Shown: piece by piece, positions 26,429 through 34,077 of the stretch
Layout: each line of letters begins with the position of its first letter
How positions within the stretch are numbered: position 1 is the first letter of the stretch
Assembly (NCBI GenBank): GCA_948537335.1
Contig: CAOUJG010000002.1
Location: forward strand, 57,208-121,207
DNA length: 64,000 nt
Source: an uncultured Eubacteriales bacterium
Lineage (GTDB): Bacteria > Bacillota > Clostridia > Oscillospirales > Acutalibacteraceae
Reading direction: 5' to 3'
Notes under the pieces: model-generated
The model's database searches: none
Seen by the model: only the letters and a program-made list of their open reading frames with translations
What the model was told of the DNA's origin: nothing
Made by a program: the position numbers and the translations under genes

Positions 26429-26798
26429 GTGGCTGCGGGCAGATTTCACAAGTATTGGTGGAAAAAATCCGCCAGAATGGGATTAGTGCTCTTAAAGGAT
26501 AGCACACAAAGATTACGCCAAGGTGATTCATGTGCCATATATTAAGCCTATTTGTGCAGCGAACTAATGCAAACATTCATTGTATTTTTAAGACGTTAAA
26601 ATTTTACAACTGGCCTTTGTGCGGCGGTTATCGTGGCAAAAACAGCGCAGGCACTCCAGACAACGCTTATTAATTACCCCGCCAGATGTGTAGCTTAGGG
26701 CTCATCCCCGGCAGATTCATCGTTATTGTACAAAAAAAGTATATTCCGGGCTTGGATTATTTTATGATAATTTCCATTATTTACATCTAAAAATATGT

Positions 26799-26827
26799 TT
26801 GACAATTTTGTAAGAAAATAGTATTAT
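26799..26827 (+). promoter_or_regulatory. SigmaA-type promoter of the AbrB-like gene
   Basis: Consensus TTGACA (26799-26804), 17-nt spacer, TATTAT (26822-26827), 65 nt ahead of the ATG. Confidence 0.75.
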
Positions 26828-26892
26828 TAGTTTAATAAAGAAATAAAACTGATTAAAATCGACAGTATTAGTTGTAGAAAGGACAGTGCTAA

Positions 26893-27135
26893 ATGAAATC
26901 AACAGGTATAGTGCGCTCAATCGATGAGTTGGGAAGAATCGTTTTGCCTATGGAACTCCGCAAAACTATGAATATTAATAGTAGAGACAAGCTTGAAATA
27001 TATGTGGATGGCGAGAATATCGTGCTGACTAAGCATCAGTTTGCGTGCAGTTTTTGTGGCTCTTGCGAGGACGTTGTAGACTTTAAGGGGCATTGTGTTT
27101 GTAAGAATTGTATTTCAGAATTGAAGTCCAAATAG
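26893..27135 (+). CDS. AbrB-family transition-state-type regulator
   Basis: A small DNA-binding protein of 80 residues. Residues 1-47 form the swapped-hairpin AbrB/SpoVT domain (STGIVRSIDELGRIVLPMEL and KLEIYVDGENIVL). The C-terminal half has two Cys pairs (CSFCGSC and CVCKNC) that could bind zinc, a layout I recall in clostridial AbrB proteins. In Bacillus, AbrB represses sporulation and other post-exponential genes, and its position among sporulation genes here fits such a role, though this is inference. GAAAGGAC ribosome binding site. Single gene with its own promoter. Confidence 0.88.
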   Translation: MKSTGIVRSIDELGRIVLPMELRKTMNINSRDKLEIYVDGENIVLTKHQFACSFCGSCEDVVDFKGHCVCKNCISELKSK

Positions 27136-27303
27136 AGAATTTGACGTTGAGCTTTAAAATCAGGCTTGGCCGGGGGCCGATGTACAAGGACTGAGGTCGC
27201 GGAACAAAGGGCTAAGAGCCAAAAGCTGAGGGCCTATGGATACGGGTCGAAGTTCGATGGCTGTGGTACTAGGTACAGAGAGAATTTAATTAGGTTTTAT
27301 AAT

Positions 27304-28176
27304 TTATAAATTTATATCTATAACTTTTTGATTGAGAGGGATCGCGATGATCCCTTGATTTTGGTTATAGATAATTTTTTTTGTAAAAATGCCAAGCCTG
27401 AACAGAAAGTAGGCGCGCGCAAGCGGAATAGTTACGATGAAAAAGCTGAGGATCACGTATGGCCAGAAGGAGAGGATAAATTTTATGAGGCTTTTGCTGT
27501 TGTTTCGAGTTAGGAACGCCGAACTTTTGAGGGTTTTGAAGACGTTTTGAGAGTCATTGAGAACGAAGATGAATTTGGTGAAGGCGCGGAGAATCTGGGA
27601 TCGGATGAAGAGGAGGGCTCCGACTAAGGCCGCGAACGCCGTAATTAGGATGAAAATTCTGAAAAGAAGTTGGGATTCTGGCGAAAAGGTGCGGATGTTT
27701 AGGCATAGAAATATGAAAGTGCCCGCTGCAGGGCCGATATAAAGGATAAATTTTAGTACGGACCTAAGTAAAATGGCGAACTGGAAGGATATTGCTTTGA
27801 TGACGAGGCTTAAATTTTTGTAATAGAAAAATATGAGTAGCAGCGGGGGCGGCGTGATGCCGGGCTCTATTTGAGAGAACCACAGGTAAAAGCCCAGGTC
27901 TAGCGGGAGGAGCATGACGAACGTGTACGCCCAAAGTGCCAGCAGAATGGCGCTTAGAGGGACTGAGTCTAAATTTTTGGCCGCAGAGATGGGCTTTAGA
28001 AACGAAGTGAAGAAGCCGTTTGCGGTGAAAGTATAGTCGAAGAGGGAGTAGACCGCCAGGAAGGCCAGGAGGGTTAGCAGCAGTTTTGAGAAAAATTTTA
28101 TTGCAAAGACCGCCAGCAAGGCCTTAAAGTTACTTTTTGAAAACGCGATTAAGCCTTCTTTTTTTAGGTTTTTCAA
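27304..28176 (-). CDS. Multi-pass membrane protein coupled to ylbJ, function unknown
   Basis: A very hydrophobic protein of about 290 residues with six or so membrane segments and a basic cytoplasmic start (KNLKKEGLIAFSKSNFKALL). I do not recognise a named family; a DUF975-like layout is possible. No ATG is available near the beginning. The TTG at 28176 is chosen because a GGGGGG tract precedes it and because longer in-frame extensions overlap ylbJ with unconvincing sequence. It overlaps the end of ylbJ by 47 nt, so expression is likely coupled with it. A role in sporulation membranes is inferred from position only. Confidence 0.6.
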   Translation of the reverse strand: MKNLKKEGLIAFSKSNFKALLAVFAIKFFSKLLLTLLAFLAVYSLFDYTFTANGFFTSFLKPISAAKNLDSVPLSAILLALWAYTFVMLLPLDLGFYLWFSQIEPGITPPPLLLIFFYYKNLSLVIKAISFQFAILLRSVLKFILYIGPAAGTFIFLCLNIRTFSPESQLLFRIFILITAFAALVGALLFIRSQILRAFTKFIFVLNDSQNVFKTLKSSAFLTRNNSKSLIKFILSFWPYVILSFFIVTIPLARAYFLFRLGIFTKKIIYNQNQGIIAIPLNQKVIDINL

Positions 28177-29323
28177 AACGAACCCCCCAAGTCGTTCTAG
28201 GATTTGCGGTGAGCAGAAAGATAACGCACAGCGCAATGAGCGCGACGCTGCCCCTGGATACGTAACCCTCGGCAACGCTAGAAGAGGAAATCCGCGTAAT
28301 GGTGGTAAAGACAGAGTGCGCGCTGAAGGCAGAGAACATAAAGTGCGATATAACGGCGGCCAAGAGCCCATGTGTGGCGCGAAAGAAGATGAATTTTAGC
28401 TTAGAGAAATTAATGGACTCGGCTATGGAAAAAATCTGAAAATGCACGCAAACTCCAGCCCAACTGAGAGCAAAGGCAAGAAGCTCGGTGGGAGCGCGGT
28501 TTTTTAATATGGCCGAGCAGCCGTTGGTTACTTCGAACGCCGCTGGGAGTATAATATTTATTATTGCCGGTGGGACGCCGAAAAAATCAAGAATTTTGAA
28601 AATCGAGCTGAAAATGTGCGACTGATTGAGGATGCTCAAAAGAGCCGAAAAGAGAATCACAAAAGAGCACATATTAAAAGTCGCGTGGGCGGCGTCCAGA
28701 CAGGCCCCAACCATAGCATAAGAAAAATTTTGGCGGGAAGGCGCCGGCACAGAGCCAAGAGCTTTCGAAGGAGAGTAAAGGAACCCAGCAACGATGCCCA
28801 AAATCAAGGCGGAGATAATGTGAGAAGCAAGCATAATCGGACCAATGATGGCGTTGTTGGCAAAGCCGGAGCAGACCGCGTTTAGGATGAAGGCGGGCCC
28901 AGCGCAGACGGTGAATAGAAGCATCTGCTCGGCCTGGGCGCGAGAGATTTTGCCCTGGCGGTAAAGCTCGTTTATACCGATGGCGCCAGCAGGGTAGCCA
29001 CCAACAAAGCTCAGCAGAATGGTAGCGGCGGTGCAGGGTGGGAGCCGAAACAAAACCTTAACGGCGGGAGCCAGCACTTTGCCGATTTTTTCGGACATTC
29101 CGGTTTTAACGACCAAAGACGAAAGCACCATAAACGGGAAAAGGGCGGGCACCAGCGTGTTTGTGCAGAATCGCAACCCCAGTTTAACGCCAGCGGCCGA
29201 GGCTTGCGGCATACAGAGGATTATTGCGCACAAAAATATTATAAACGAGAACAAGAGTGCGTCCTTGATGAGGCCGGCGTTTATGCGGACTCGGCGAAAT
29301 TTCTTTAAAAGAAAATTGGGCAT
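28130..29323 (-). CDS. ylbJ: Sporulation integral membrane protein YlbJ
   Basis: A Gate-domain (nucleoside recognition-like) membrane protein required for spore envelope assembly in Bacillus. 397 residues. Seen: hydrophobic N-terminal segment, FCTNTLVPALFPFMVLSSL, the SFVGGYPAGAIGINELY block near residue 108, FTVCAGPAFILNAVCSGF, and EVTNGCSAILKNR in the second half, all characteristic of YlbJ. The last 30 residues are basic and lie in the overlap with the following gene. ATG start with GGAGGTGC upstream. Divergent from yqfC, with about 120 nt between. Confidence 0.93.
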   Translation of the reverse strand: MPNFLLKKFRRVRINAGLIKDALLFSFIIFLCAIILCMPQASAAGVKLGLRFCTNTLVPALFPFMVLSSLVVKTGMSEKIGKVLAPAVKVLFRLPPCTAATILLSFVGGYPAGAIGINELYRQGKISRAQAEQMLLFTVCAGPAFILNAVCSGFANNAIIGPIMLASHIISALILGIVAGFLYSPSKALGSVPAPSRQNFSYAMVGACLDAAHATFNMCSFVILFSALLSILNQSHIFSSIFKILDFFGVPPAIINIILPAAFEVTNGCSAILKNRAPTELLAFALSWAGVCVHFQIFSIAESINFSKLKFIFFRATHGLLAAVISHFMFSAFSAHSVFTTITRISSSSVAEGYVSRGSVALIALCVIFLLTANPRTTWGVRFEKPKKRRLNRVFKK

Positions 29324-29444
29324 AGCAAAAGCACCTCCAACTAATATATATGTGGCTTGTGATTTTTATTGAACTGCGAGCATAATTTATGGTAGTGGCA
29401 GTAAAAACGAGAATAGGGCCAAGAGCTATGTGGAGGGGACCAGC

Positions 29445-29729
29445 GTGCGAAAAAAGGGCAAAAATATAGAAAGGCTGCAAACCGTGGCCAGCAAGATGCA
29501 AATGCCGGCAGGAGCCATGCCGAATTGCACTCATTTTGAGATGAACTCAAACCGCGAAGTCTCGATAGAAGGCTGCAAGGGGATCCTGCAGTACGACGAA
29601 AATATAATAAGGATTAATACCGGCAACATGGTGACGTCGTTTTTGGGCCGGAATTTGGCCATAAAATGCCTCACGGCGGACTCGTTAATAGTGGAGGGCT
29701 TCATAAAATCGATAGAGTTTATAACGTAG
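29445..29729 (+). CDS. yqfC: Sporulation protein YqfC (YabP family)
   Basis: 94 residues of the YabP/YqfC family, small beta-rich proteins made in the mother cell during sporulation. The blocks NREVSIEGCKGILQYDENIIRI and LTADSLIVEGFIKSIEF are the family pattern. A GTG at 29430 would add five residues, but the TGGAGGGG ribosome binding site is correctly spaced only for the GTG at 29445. It immediately precedes yqfD, as in most spore-formers, and is divergent from ylbJ. Confidence 0.9.
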   Translation: MRKKGKNIERLQTVASKMQMPAGAMPNCTHFEMNSNREVSIEGCKGILQYDENIIRINTGNMVTSFLGRNLAIKCLTADSLIVEGFIKSIEFIT

Positions 29730-29742
29730 AGAGGTGGAGCAA

Positions 29743-30924
29743 TTGCTCAAAATAATAAGATTTTTTTGGGGCTACGTTACCTTTATAGCGGCGGGCAAGG
29801 GGCCAGAAAGATTCATAAACCTAGCTGCAAAGGCCGGAGTCGGGCTCTTTAACATAAAAAAGTGCAGAGACAAAGAAGAACTGCGGTGCTCGGTGGCGGC
29901 GTCCGAATATAAAGCGCTCAGAAGAATCGCGAAAAAATCGTGCATAAAAATAAGAATCCAGCAAAAACGGGGCCTGCCGTTTATTTTGAAGCGGTACAAA
30001 AAGAGAAAAGGCCTATTTGTGGGGCTCGTCTGCTTTGCGCTGAGCCTGCATTTTTTGTCGCTCTACATATGGTCCATAGATATAAAGGGCGCCGAGGCCA
30101 TAGACAAGGCCGAACTCACTAGTCTGATAAGCGAACTTGGCGTCTGCGCGGGAACGTTAAAGAGCGAGCTGGACACACCGATGCTCGAGAAGACCATAAT
30201 GAAGAATTTTAGCAGTATAGCGTGGGCGTCGGTCAACGTGAAGGGCAGCACGCTCAGCTTTGAGCTAAAAGAGCGAGTAGAACCGCCGTCGCTAATTCCA
30301 AAAACGGCTCCATGTAACATAAAAGCAAGCAAGGACGGGCAAATCACAAGGATGGAGGTTTACGAAGGCACACCAGAAGTGAAATTAGGGGACGCCGCAA
30401 CAACCGGACAGCTGCTGGTAAGCGGAATAGTGGAGGACGACTTTGGTGCATGCACCATAAAACATGCCGAGGCGAAGGTTTATGCCCTAACAAAGCGCGA
30501 ACTAAAGGCCGAAGTGGAGCTTTGCCAAAGGGAAAAACAAAGCACCGGCAAGAAGGTGACTCGCAAAAGGCTAAAACTGTTTGGAGTCGAGCTGCCGCTG
30601 ACGCTAACATCGCCGCCAGGTGGGGACTTTGAAAAGACTGTGCAGGTGAGCGACGTCAGTTTTTGGGGAGTCTCGCTGCCTGCAAGCTATTACAAGGAAG
30701 TCTGGACGCAGATGGCAGAGAAAGAGGTGAAGCTCTCGAAAGAGGAGGCGCTGCAGAAGGCCAACGAAGAGCTAGAAAAGCAGGAGCAATCGGAGCTGGG
30801 CGAGGCAAAAATAATAAGCAAGCACAAGGTGGAGAGGCTGATAAACGGCAGGGCGGTGGTGACGGCCGACTACACCTGTGAGGAAAACATCGCGCAAAAA
30901 GAGGAAATCAAAATAGAGGAGTAA
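29743..30924 (+). CDS. yqfD: Sporulation protein YqfD
   Basis: Mother-cell sporulation membrane protein, partner of YqfC; about 393 residues. Seen: an amphipathic start FFWGYVTFIAAGKGPERFINLAAK, a single membrane segment near residues 85-107 (GLFVGLVCFALSLHFLSLYI), then an extracytoplasmic domain containing GAEAIDKAELTSLISELGVCAG, a POTRA-like pattern reminiscent of FtsQ, and a Glu/Lys-rich tail. The TTG at 29743 is chosen for spacing from AGAGGTGGAG; a GTG at 29734 is the alternative. In many Firmicutes phoH and a 7TM-HD phosphodiesterase gene follow yqfD; both are missing here. Confidence 0.9.
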   Translation: MLKIIRFFWGYVTFIAAGKGPERFINLAAKAGVGLFNIKKCRDKEELRCSVAASEYKALRRIAKKSCIKIRIQQKRGLPFILKRYKKRKGLFVGLVCFALSLHFLSLYIWSIDIKGAEAIDKAELTSLISELGVCAGTLKSELDTPMLEKTIMKNFSSIAWASVNVKGSTLSFELKERVEPPSLIPKTAPCNIKASKDGQITRMEVYEGTPEVKLGDAATTGQLLVSGIVEDDFGACTIKHAEAKVYALTKRELKAEVELCQREKQSTGKKVTRKRLKLFGVELPLTLTSPPGGDFEKTVQVSDVSFWGVSLPASYYKEVWTQMAEKEVKLSKEEALQKANEELEKQEQSELGEAKIISKHKVERLINGRAVVTADYTCEENIAQKEEIKIEE

Positions 30925-31001
30925 AAAATAGTAAAAACGAGGGGGCGATTATAGCAAAATATTGTGACTTGTTACAAAAATAAAAAAATTTCCTTTTTTT
31001 A

Positions 31002-31030
31002 ATGACATCTACTATTTTTTGTGATATAAT
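31002..31030 (+). promoter_or_regulatory. SigmaA-type promoter upstream of the structured RNA and ybeY
   Basis: ATGACA (31002-31007), 17-nt spacer, perfect TATAAT (31025-31030). Transcription would begin near 31037. Confidence 0.65.
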
Positions 31031-31128
31031 AAACTAAATTTGATTTATAAATTTGTAAAAAATATAAGTTTATAGCCTATTTAAAATGAGAAATTTGTCT
31101 TTTAGCACTAAGTTTAACTGTTTGACAG

Positions 31129-31203
31129 GGTTTGGCATAGCTGCCGAAGTGTAGGGCGGCAGGAGCATAGAGCTTTGAACTTTTATGTATGCTAAACCTT
31201 TTT
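31129..31203 (+). ncRNA. Candidate structured RNA: three-way junction with terminal U-run
   Basis: An 11-bp closing helix pairs GGTTTGGCATA (31129-31139) with TATGCTAAACC (31188-31198), one G-U wobble. Inside are a perfect 6-bp hairpin, CTGCCG (31141-31146) with CGGCAG (31157-31162), and a weaker hairpin CATAGAG with CTTTTATG (31166-31187). Five T follow at once (31199-31203). With the promoter at 31002-31030 this gives a possible transcript of about 165 nt. It could be a small RNA with its own terminator or an attenuator/riboswitch-like leader for ybeY-era. I matched it to no known family. Confidence 0.5.
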
Positions 31204-31411
31204 GACGTACAACAAAATGTGTGGGAAATAAATTTTAAGTTTTATATATAAGTGAAGATGCTTGAAGAAATGCTGTTTTTAAGCTTTTGGCAACTTGTGA
31301 CTTTATATTTTTTATAGTAATTGTAGGGAGGTTAAGTTTGCCTTAGCTTTATGTTACTTATTTTTTGATACGTAACGTGGCGTTTATGCAGAAGGGTAAG
31401 CGAGTTTTTGT

Positions 31412-31912
31412 ATGGATAAGATCAAAGTAATTATTAACAACAAGCAAAAAGAAGTTAAAGTTCCAACAGGTTTGCGTATGATTGTTCGCCGGTGTTGCAA
31501 TGCGGTTTTGCGCACGGAAGAGTTTGAAGGTTCGGCAGAAGTGAGCGTGTCTTTTGTAAACAACGAGCAGATTAAAGAATTAAACAATAAATATCGGCAA
31601 AAAAATATCCCGACAGACGTTTTGTCCTTTCCTATGGGCAAGGACGGCAAATACGATACGGATCCGGCTACTGGCGCAAAGCTTTTGGGAGACGTTGTAA
31701 TTTCGTTAGAAAAGGCCGAGGAGCAAGCTCAGAAATATGGGCATAATTTGCAAAAAGAGGTTGCACATCTTACTGTTCATGGCATTTTGCACTTGCTTGG
31801 ATATGTCCATGAAAAAGGCGGAATCGAAAAAGTGAAAATGCGCGACAAAGAAGAGTTAATCATGGCAAAAATGGGGTTTGTTGGCGGAGTTTCGTATTAT
31901 TATAGTAAATAG
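31412..31912 (+). CDS. ybeY: Endoribonuclease YbeY (16S rRNA maturation)
   Basis: Zinc-dependent RNase acting in 16S rRNA 3' maturation and ribosome quality control. 166 residues. The metal site HGILHLLGYVH fits H-x3-H-x5-H; the usual Asp before the last His is Val here. Upstream blocks YRQKNIPTDVLSFPM and LLGDVVISLEKA are the family signature. The ATG has only a weak GCGAG site. Followed by era after 35 nt. The dgkA and cdd genes often found between ybeY and era are absent. Confidence 0.95.
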   Translation: MDKIKVIINNKQKEVKVPTGLRMIVRRCCNAVLRTEEFEGSAEVSVSFVNNEQIKELNNKYRQKNIPTDVLSFPMGKDGKYDTDPATGAKLLGDVVISLEKAEEQAQKYGHNLQKEVAHLTVHGILHLLGYVHEKGGIEKVKMRDKEELIMAKMGFVGGVSYYYSK

Positions 31913-31947
31913 TTTACATATAAATTGACGAGGAAGGAACTCTTTTG

Positions 31948-32856
31948 ATGGGGAAAAAATCGGCGTTTGTTGCAATTATTGGAGTTCCGAATGTTGGTAA
32001 GTCTTCTATATTGAATGCGTTGATTGGGCAAAAGGTCTCGATTGTTTCGTCAAAACCGCAGACCACCCGGACGCGGATAATGGGCGTTTTGACAAAGGGC
32101 GAGACTCAGCTTATTTTTATAGATACACCGGGTGCGCACGAGCCTAAGACCAGGTTGGGCCAGTATATGGAGAAATCGGTGAGAAGCTCGATAGCATCGG
32201 TTGATGCGTGCCTTTTGTTAGTTGCGGCGGGAAAGAATTTAAAGCCTGCTGAAGTAAAATTGATTAAAAATTTAAAAAGCCTGAAAGTACCGGTAATTTT
32301 GGCGATAAACAAAATCGATCTTTTGAAAGATAAATCTGTTTTGATGAGGCAAATTTCAGAGGTATCGTCGATGATTGATTGTGTGGCGGTTGTGCCGATA
32401 TCCGCTAAAACTGGCGATGGGCTTGAGGATTTATTAGATGAGCTTAAGAAAGTTGCCGTTTGTGAGGGGCATTTTTTCCCGGACGATGCCTTGACTGACC
32501 AGCCGGAATCGGTGCTGGTTGCCGAGATTATTCGTGAGAAGATCTTGCGCGTTACTAGGGAAGAAGTTCCACACGGTGTGGCAGTCCGTGTAGAAAGAAT
32601 GTCGGAGCGGGAAGAAGGCCATTTGATGGATATTGACGCGACTATATATTGCGAAAAAGCTACGCATAAGGGCATTTTAATTGGCAAGCATGGCGATATG
32701 CTTAAGGAGATTGGCAGTCAGGCTAGGGTTGAGATCGAGAATTTTTTCGATATTAATGTTAATTTGCAGATTTGGGTTAAAGTGAAGGAAGATTGGCGCA
32801 ACAGAGCCGAACTTTTGAGAAATTTTGGCTTTGACGAAAAGGCGTTGGATATGTAA
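31948..32856 (+). CDS. era: GTPase Era
   Basis: Ribosome-assembly GTPase that binds the 3' end of 16S rRNA. 302 residues. Seen: G1 GVPNVGKSS near residue 12, switch region KPQTTRTRIMG, G3 DTPGAHE near residue 59, G4 NKID near residue 124, and the C-terminal KH domain with GKHGDMLKEIGSQARVEIE. An ATG at 31948 is preferred to a TTG one codon earlier because the AGGAAGGAA site is better spaced. Functional neighbour of ybeY (same rRNA end). Followed by a terminator. Confidence 0.97.
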   Translation: MGKKSAFVAIIGVPNVGKSSILNALIGQKVSIVSSKPQTTRTRIMGVLTKGETQLIFIDTPGAHEPKTRLGQYMEKSVRSSIASVDACLLLVAAGKNLKPAEVKLIKNLKSLKVPVILAINKIDLLKDKSVLMRQISEVSSMIDCVAVVPISAKTGDGLEDLLDELKKVAVCEGHFFPDDALTDQPESVLVAEIIREKILRVTREEVPHGVAVRVERMSEREEGHLMDIDATIYCEKATHKGILIGKHGDMLKEIGSQARVEIENFFDINVNLQIWVKVKEDWRNRAELLRNFGFDEKALDM

Positions 32857-32859
32857 AAG

Positions 32860-32882
32860 CGGATGGTTTGGCCATCCGTTTT
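32860..32882 (+). terminator. Intrinsic terminator after era
   Basis: CGGATGG (32860-32866) with CCATCCG (32872-32878), 5-nt loop, followed by TTTTG. recO begins 44 nt later, so part of transcription may read through. Confidence 0.8.
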
Positions 32883-32925
32883 GTTTGTGATTGTATGAAG
32901 GCATTGAGACAAAGGAGCTATTAAG

Positions 32926-33678
32926 ATGCAGATTAATACCGACGGGCTAGTGGTTTTGGAAAAGCCGATGCCAGAGAACGACAAACTGATCACGATCTTG
33001 ACGAGAAAGTATGGGATTATCCGCGCGTTTGCACGGGGCGTTAAGAATGTGAAAAACAAAAATTTTTCTGCAACGCAACAGTTCTGCTATTCTGACTTTG
33101 TGGTTTTTAAGGGCAGGGATAAATGCGTAGTTAATGAGGCGAGTGCGAGAAAGTCGTTTTGGGGCCTGAGGAGTGATATAGAGAAATTGGCGCTGGCGCA
33201 GTATTTTTGCGACCTGATTTTGAACTTGGTTGCTGAAGGACAGCGCCATACCGAGGATATTCTGCGGCTTTGTTTGAATTCTTTGCACTATTTGTCGAAG
33301 GGGAAGATTTCTGATAAGCTGCTGAAATCTGTTTTTGAGATGAGACTCCTAGCGATGTCCGGATATATGCCGAATTTGGTAACTTGTGCGCACTGCGAAG
33401 GGGCTGGAATCAAGGACTTTTATTTTGTGTCCGACGCAAATGGAATTATATGTAGCGAATGCATCAAGAATTATAATTTTGCGAAGTTCAAATTAACAGA
33501 CAGTGTTCTGCATGCTCTGCGGCACACGGTGTATTCGGAGTTTAACAAGATGTTTGCCTTTGAACTGGCTACGCAAAGCCAAATTGAGCTCTCGGCAATG
33601 ACAGAGGCTTACCTGCTGCGGTGTTTGGAGAAAACCTTGAAGACGCTGGACTTTTATAATAAACTTGTGGTAAATTAA
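32926..33678 (+). CDS. recO: DNA repair protein RecO
   Basis: Recombination mediator that loads RecA with RecR. 250 residues, normal. It has an N-terminal OB fold (TDGLVVLEKPMPENDKLITILTRKYGIIRAFARGVKN) and a C-terminal helical domain with a four-cysteine zinc site (CAHCEGAG near residue 150 and CSECIKNY near residue 176). ATG after AAGGAGC. The era-recO order is common in Firmicutes. Converges on the small RHH gene, 22 nt apart. Confidence 0.95.
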   Translation: MQINTDGLVVLEKPMPENDKLITILTRKYGIIRAFARGVKNVKNKNFSATQQFCYSDFVVFKGRDKCVVNEASARKSFWGLRSDIEKLALAQYFCDLILNLVAEGQRHTEDILRLCLNSLHYLSKGKISDKLLKSVFEMRLLAMSGYMPNLVTCAHCEGAGIKDFYFVSDANGIICSECIKNYNFAKFKLTDSVLHALRHTVYSEFNKMFAFELATQSQIELSAMTEAYLLRCLEKTLKTLDFYNKLVVN

Positions 33679-33700
33679 AATAATATCGAGGAGGCCGAAT

Positions 33701-33892
33701 TTAATCGCAATTCGAGGGTCGGGAGGAGGGAGACTCCAAATTTTGTAGGGCAAAGTCGATGCATTGACCAATAAATTTGTTTCGGCTCATGTTGTTTTTG
33801 TTCGCGATGGTGTCGATAAACTTGAGCTTTTCGGAGTTGATCCGGATGCAAATGACCTCATTTTTTTCTGGCTTAGGAATAAATTTTAGCAT
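33701..33892 (-). CDS. Small ribbon-helix-helix (CopG/Arc-like) protein
   Basis: 63 residues. The segment NEVICIRINSEKLKFIDTIA followed by NNMSRNKFIGQCIDFALQNLE fits one beta strand and two helices of a ribbon-helix-helix DNA-binding protein. The ATG is preceded by AAAGGGG at 10-nt spacing. A possible minus-strand promoter (TTGTCA, 17 nt, TTTTAT) lies in the divergent gap. It faces a second small RHH-like gene transcribed the other way at 34078. It may autoregulate the gap; no toxin gene was found beside it. Confidence 0.7.
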   Translation of the reverse strand: MLKFIPKPEKNEVICIRINSEKLKFIDTIANKNNMSRNKFIGQCIDFALQNLESPSSRPSNCD

Positions 33893-33975
33893 AAAAATAA
33901 AACCCCTTTACATTCGATTTTGTGGTAAAACACGGAAATGATTAAGCTTAAAAATAAAATTATTTTCGATATTTT

Positions 33976-34004
33976 TTGACAAAATATTCACAATCCTCTA
34001 TTAT
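33976..34004 (+). promoter_or_regulatory. SigmaA-type promoter of the hidden RHH-like gene
   Basis: Consensus TTGACA (33976-33981), 17-nt spacer, TATTAT (33999-34004), about 70 nt before the coding region at 34078. Confidence 0.75.
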
Positions 34005-34077
34005 AAAATTATATTACACATCGACTTCTTAACAATATTCATTATTGATATCAAAAAGTTAATAAGAGGGTGATATT

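Larger units (their letters stand above)
26363..26892. other. 530-nt intergenic region between spmA and the AbrB-like gene
   Basis: Holds the divergent promoters for spmA (minus) and the AbrB-like gene (plus). Between them, at about 26600-26740, is a more G/C-rich block with several short self-complementary stretches (for example CTGGC with GCCAG, CCCCGGCAG) and no open reading frame with a ribosome binding site. I could not assign it to an RNA family. Confidence 0.5.
30925..31411 (+). other. 487-nt intergenic region upstream of ybeY with promoter and structured RNA
   Basis: No open reading frame with a ribosome binding site. It holds a sigmaA-type promoter (31002-31030), an A/T-rich stretch, a compact three-way-junction fold ending in five T (31129-31203), and then about 200 nt of A/T-rich sequence before ybeY. 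A separate ybeY promoter was not identified with confidence. Confidence 0.6.

Noticed and set aside
27136..27303. Structured RNA after the AbrB-like gene
   Set aside because: Purine-rich sequence with a few GGCC-type matches, but no helix longer than five pairs that could be defended.
29324..29444. SigmaE-type promoters for ylbJ and yqfC
   Set aside because: Some CATA-like elements exist, but spacing to an ATA -35 element was off by two or more nt in every placement tried.
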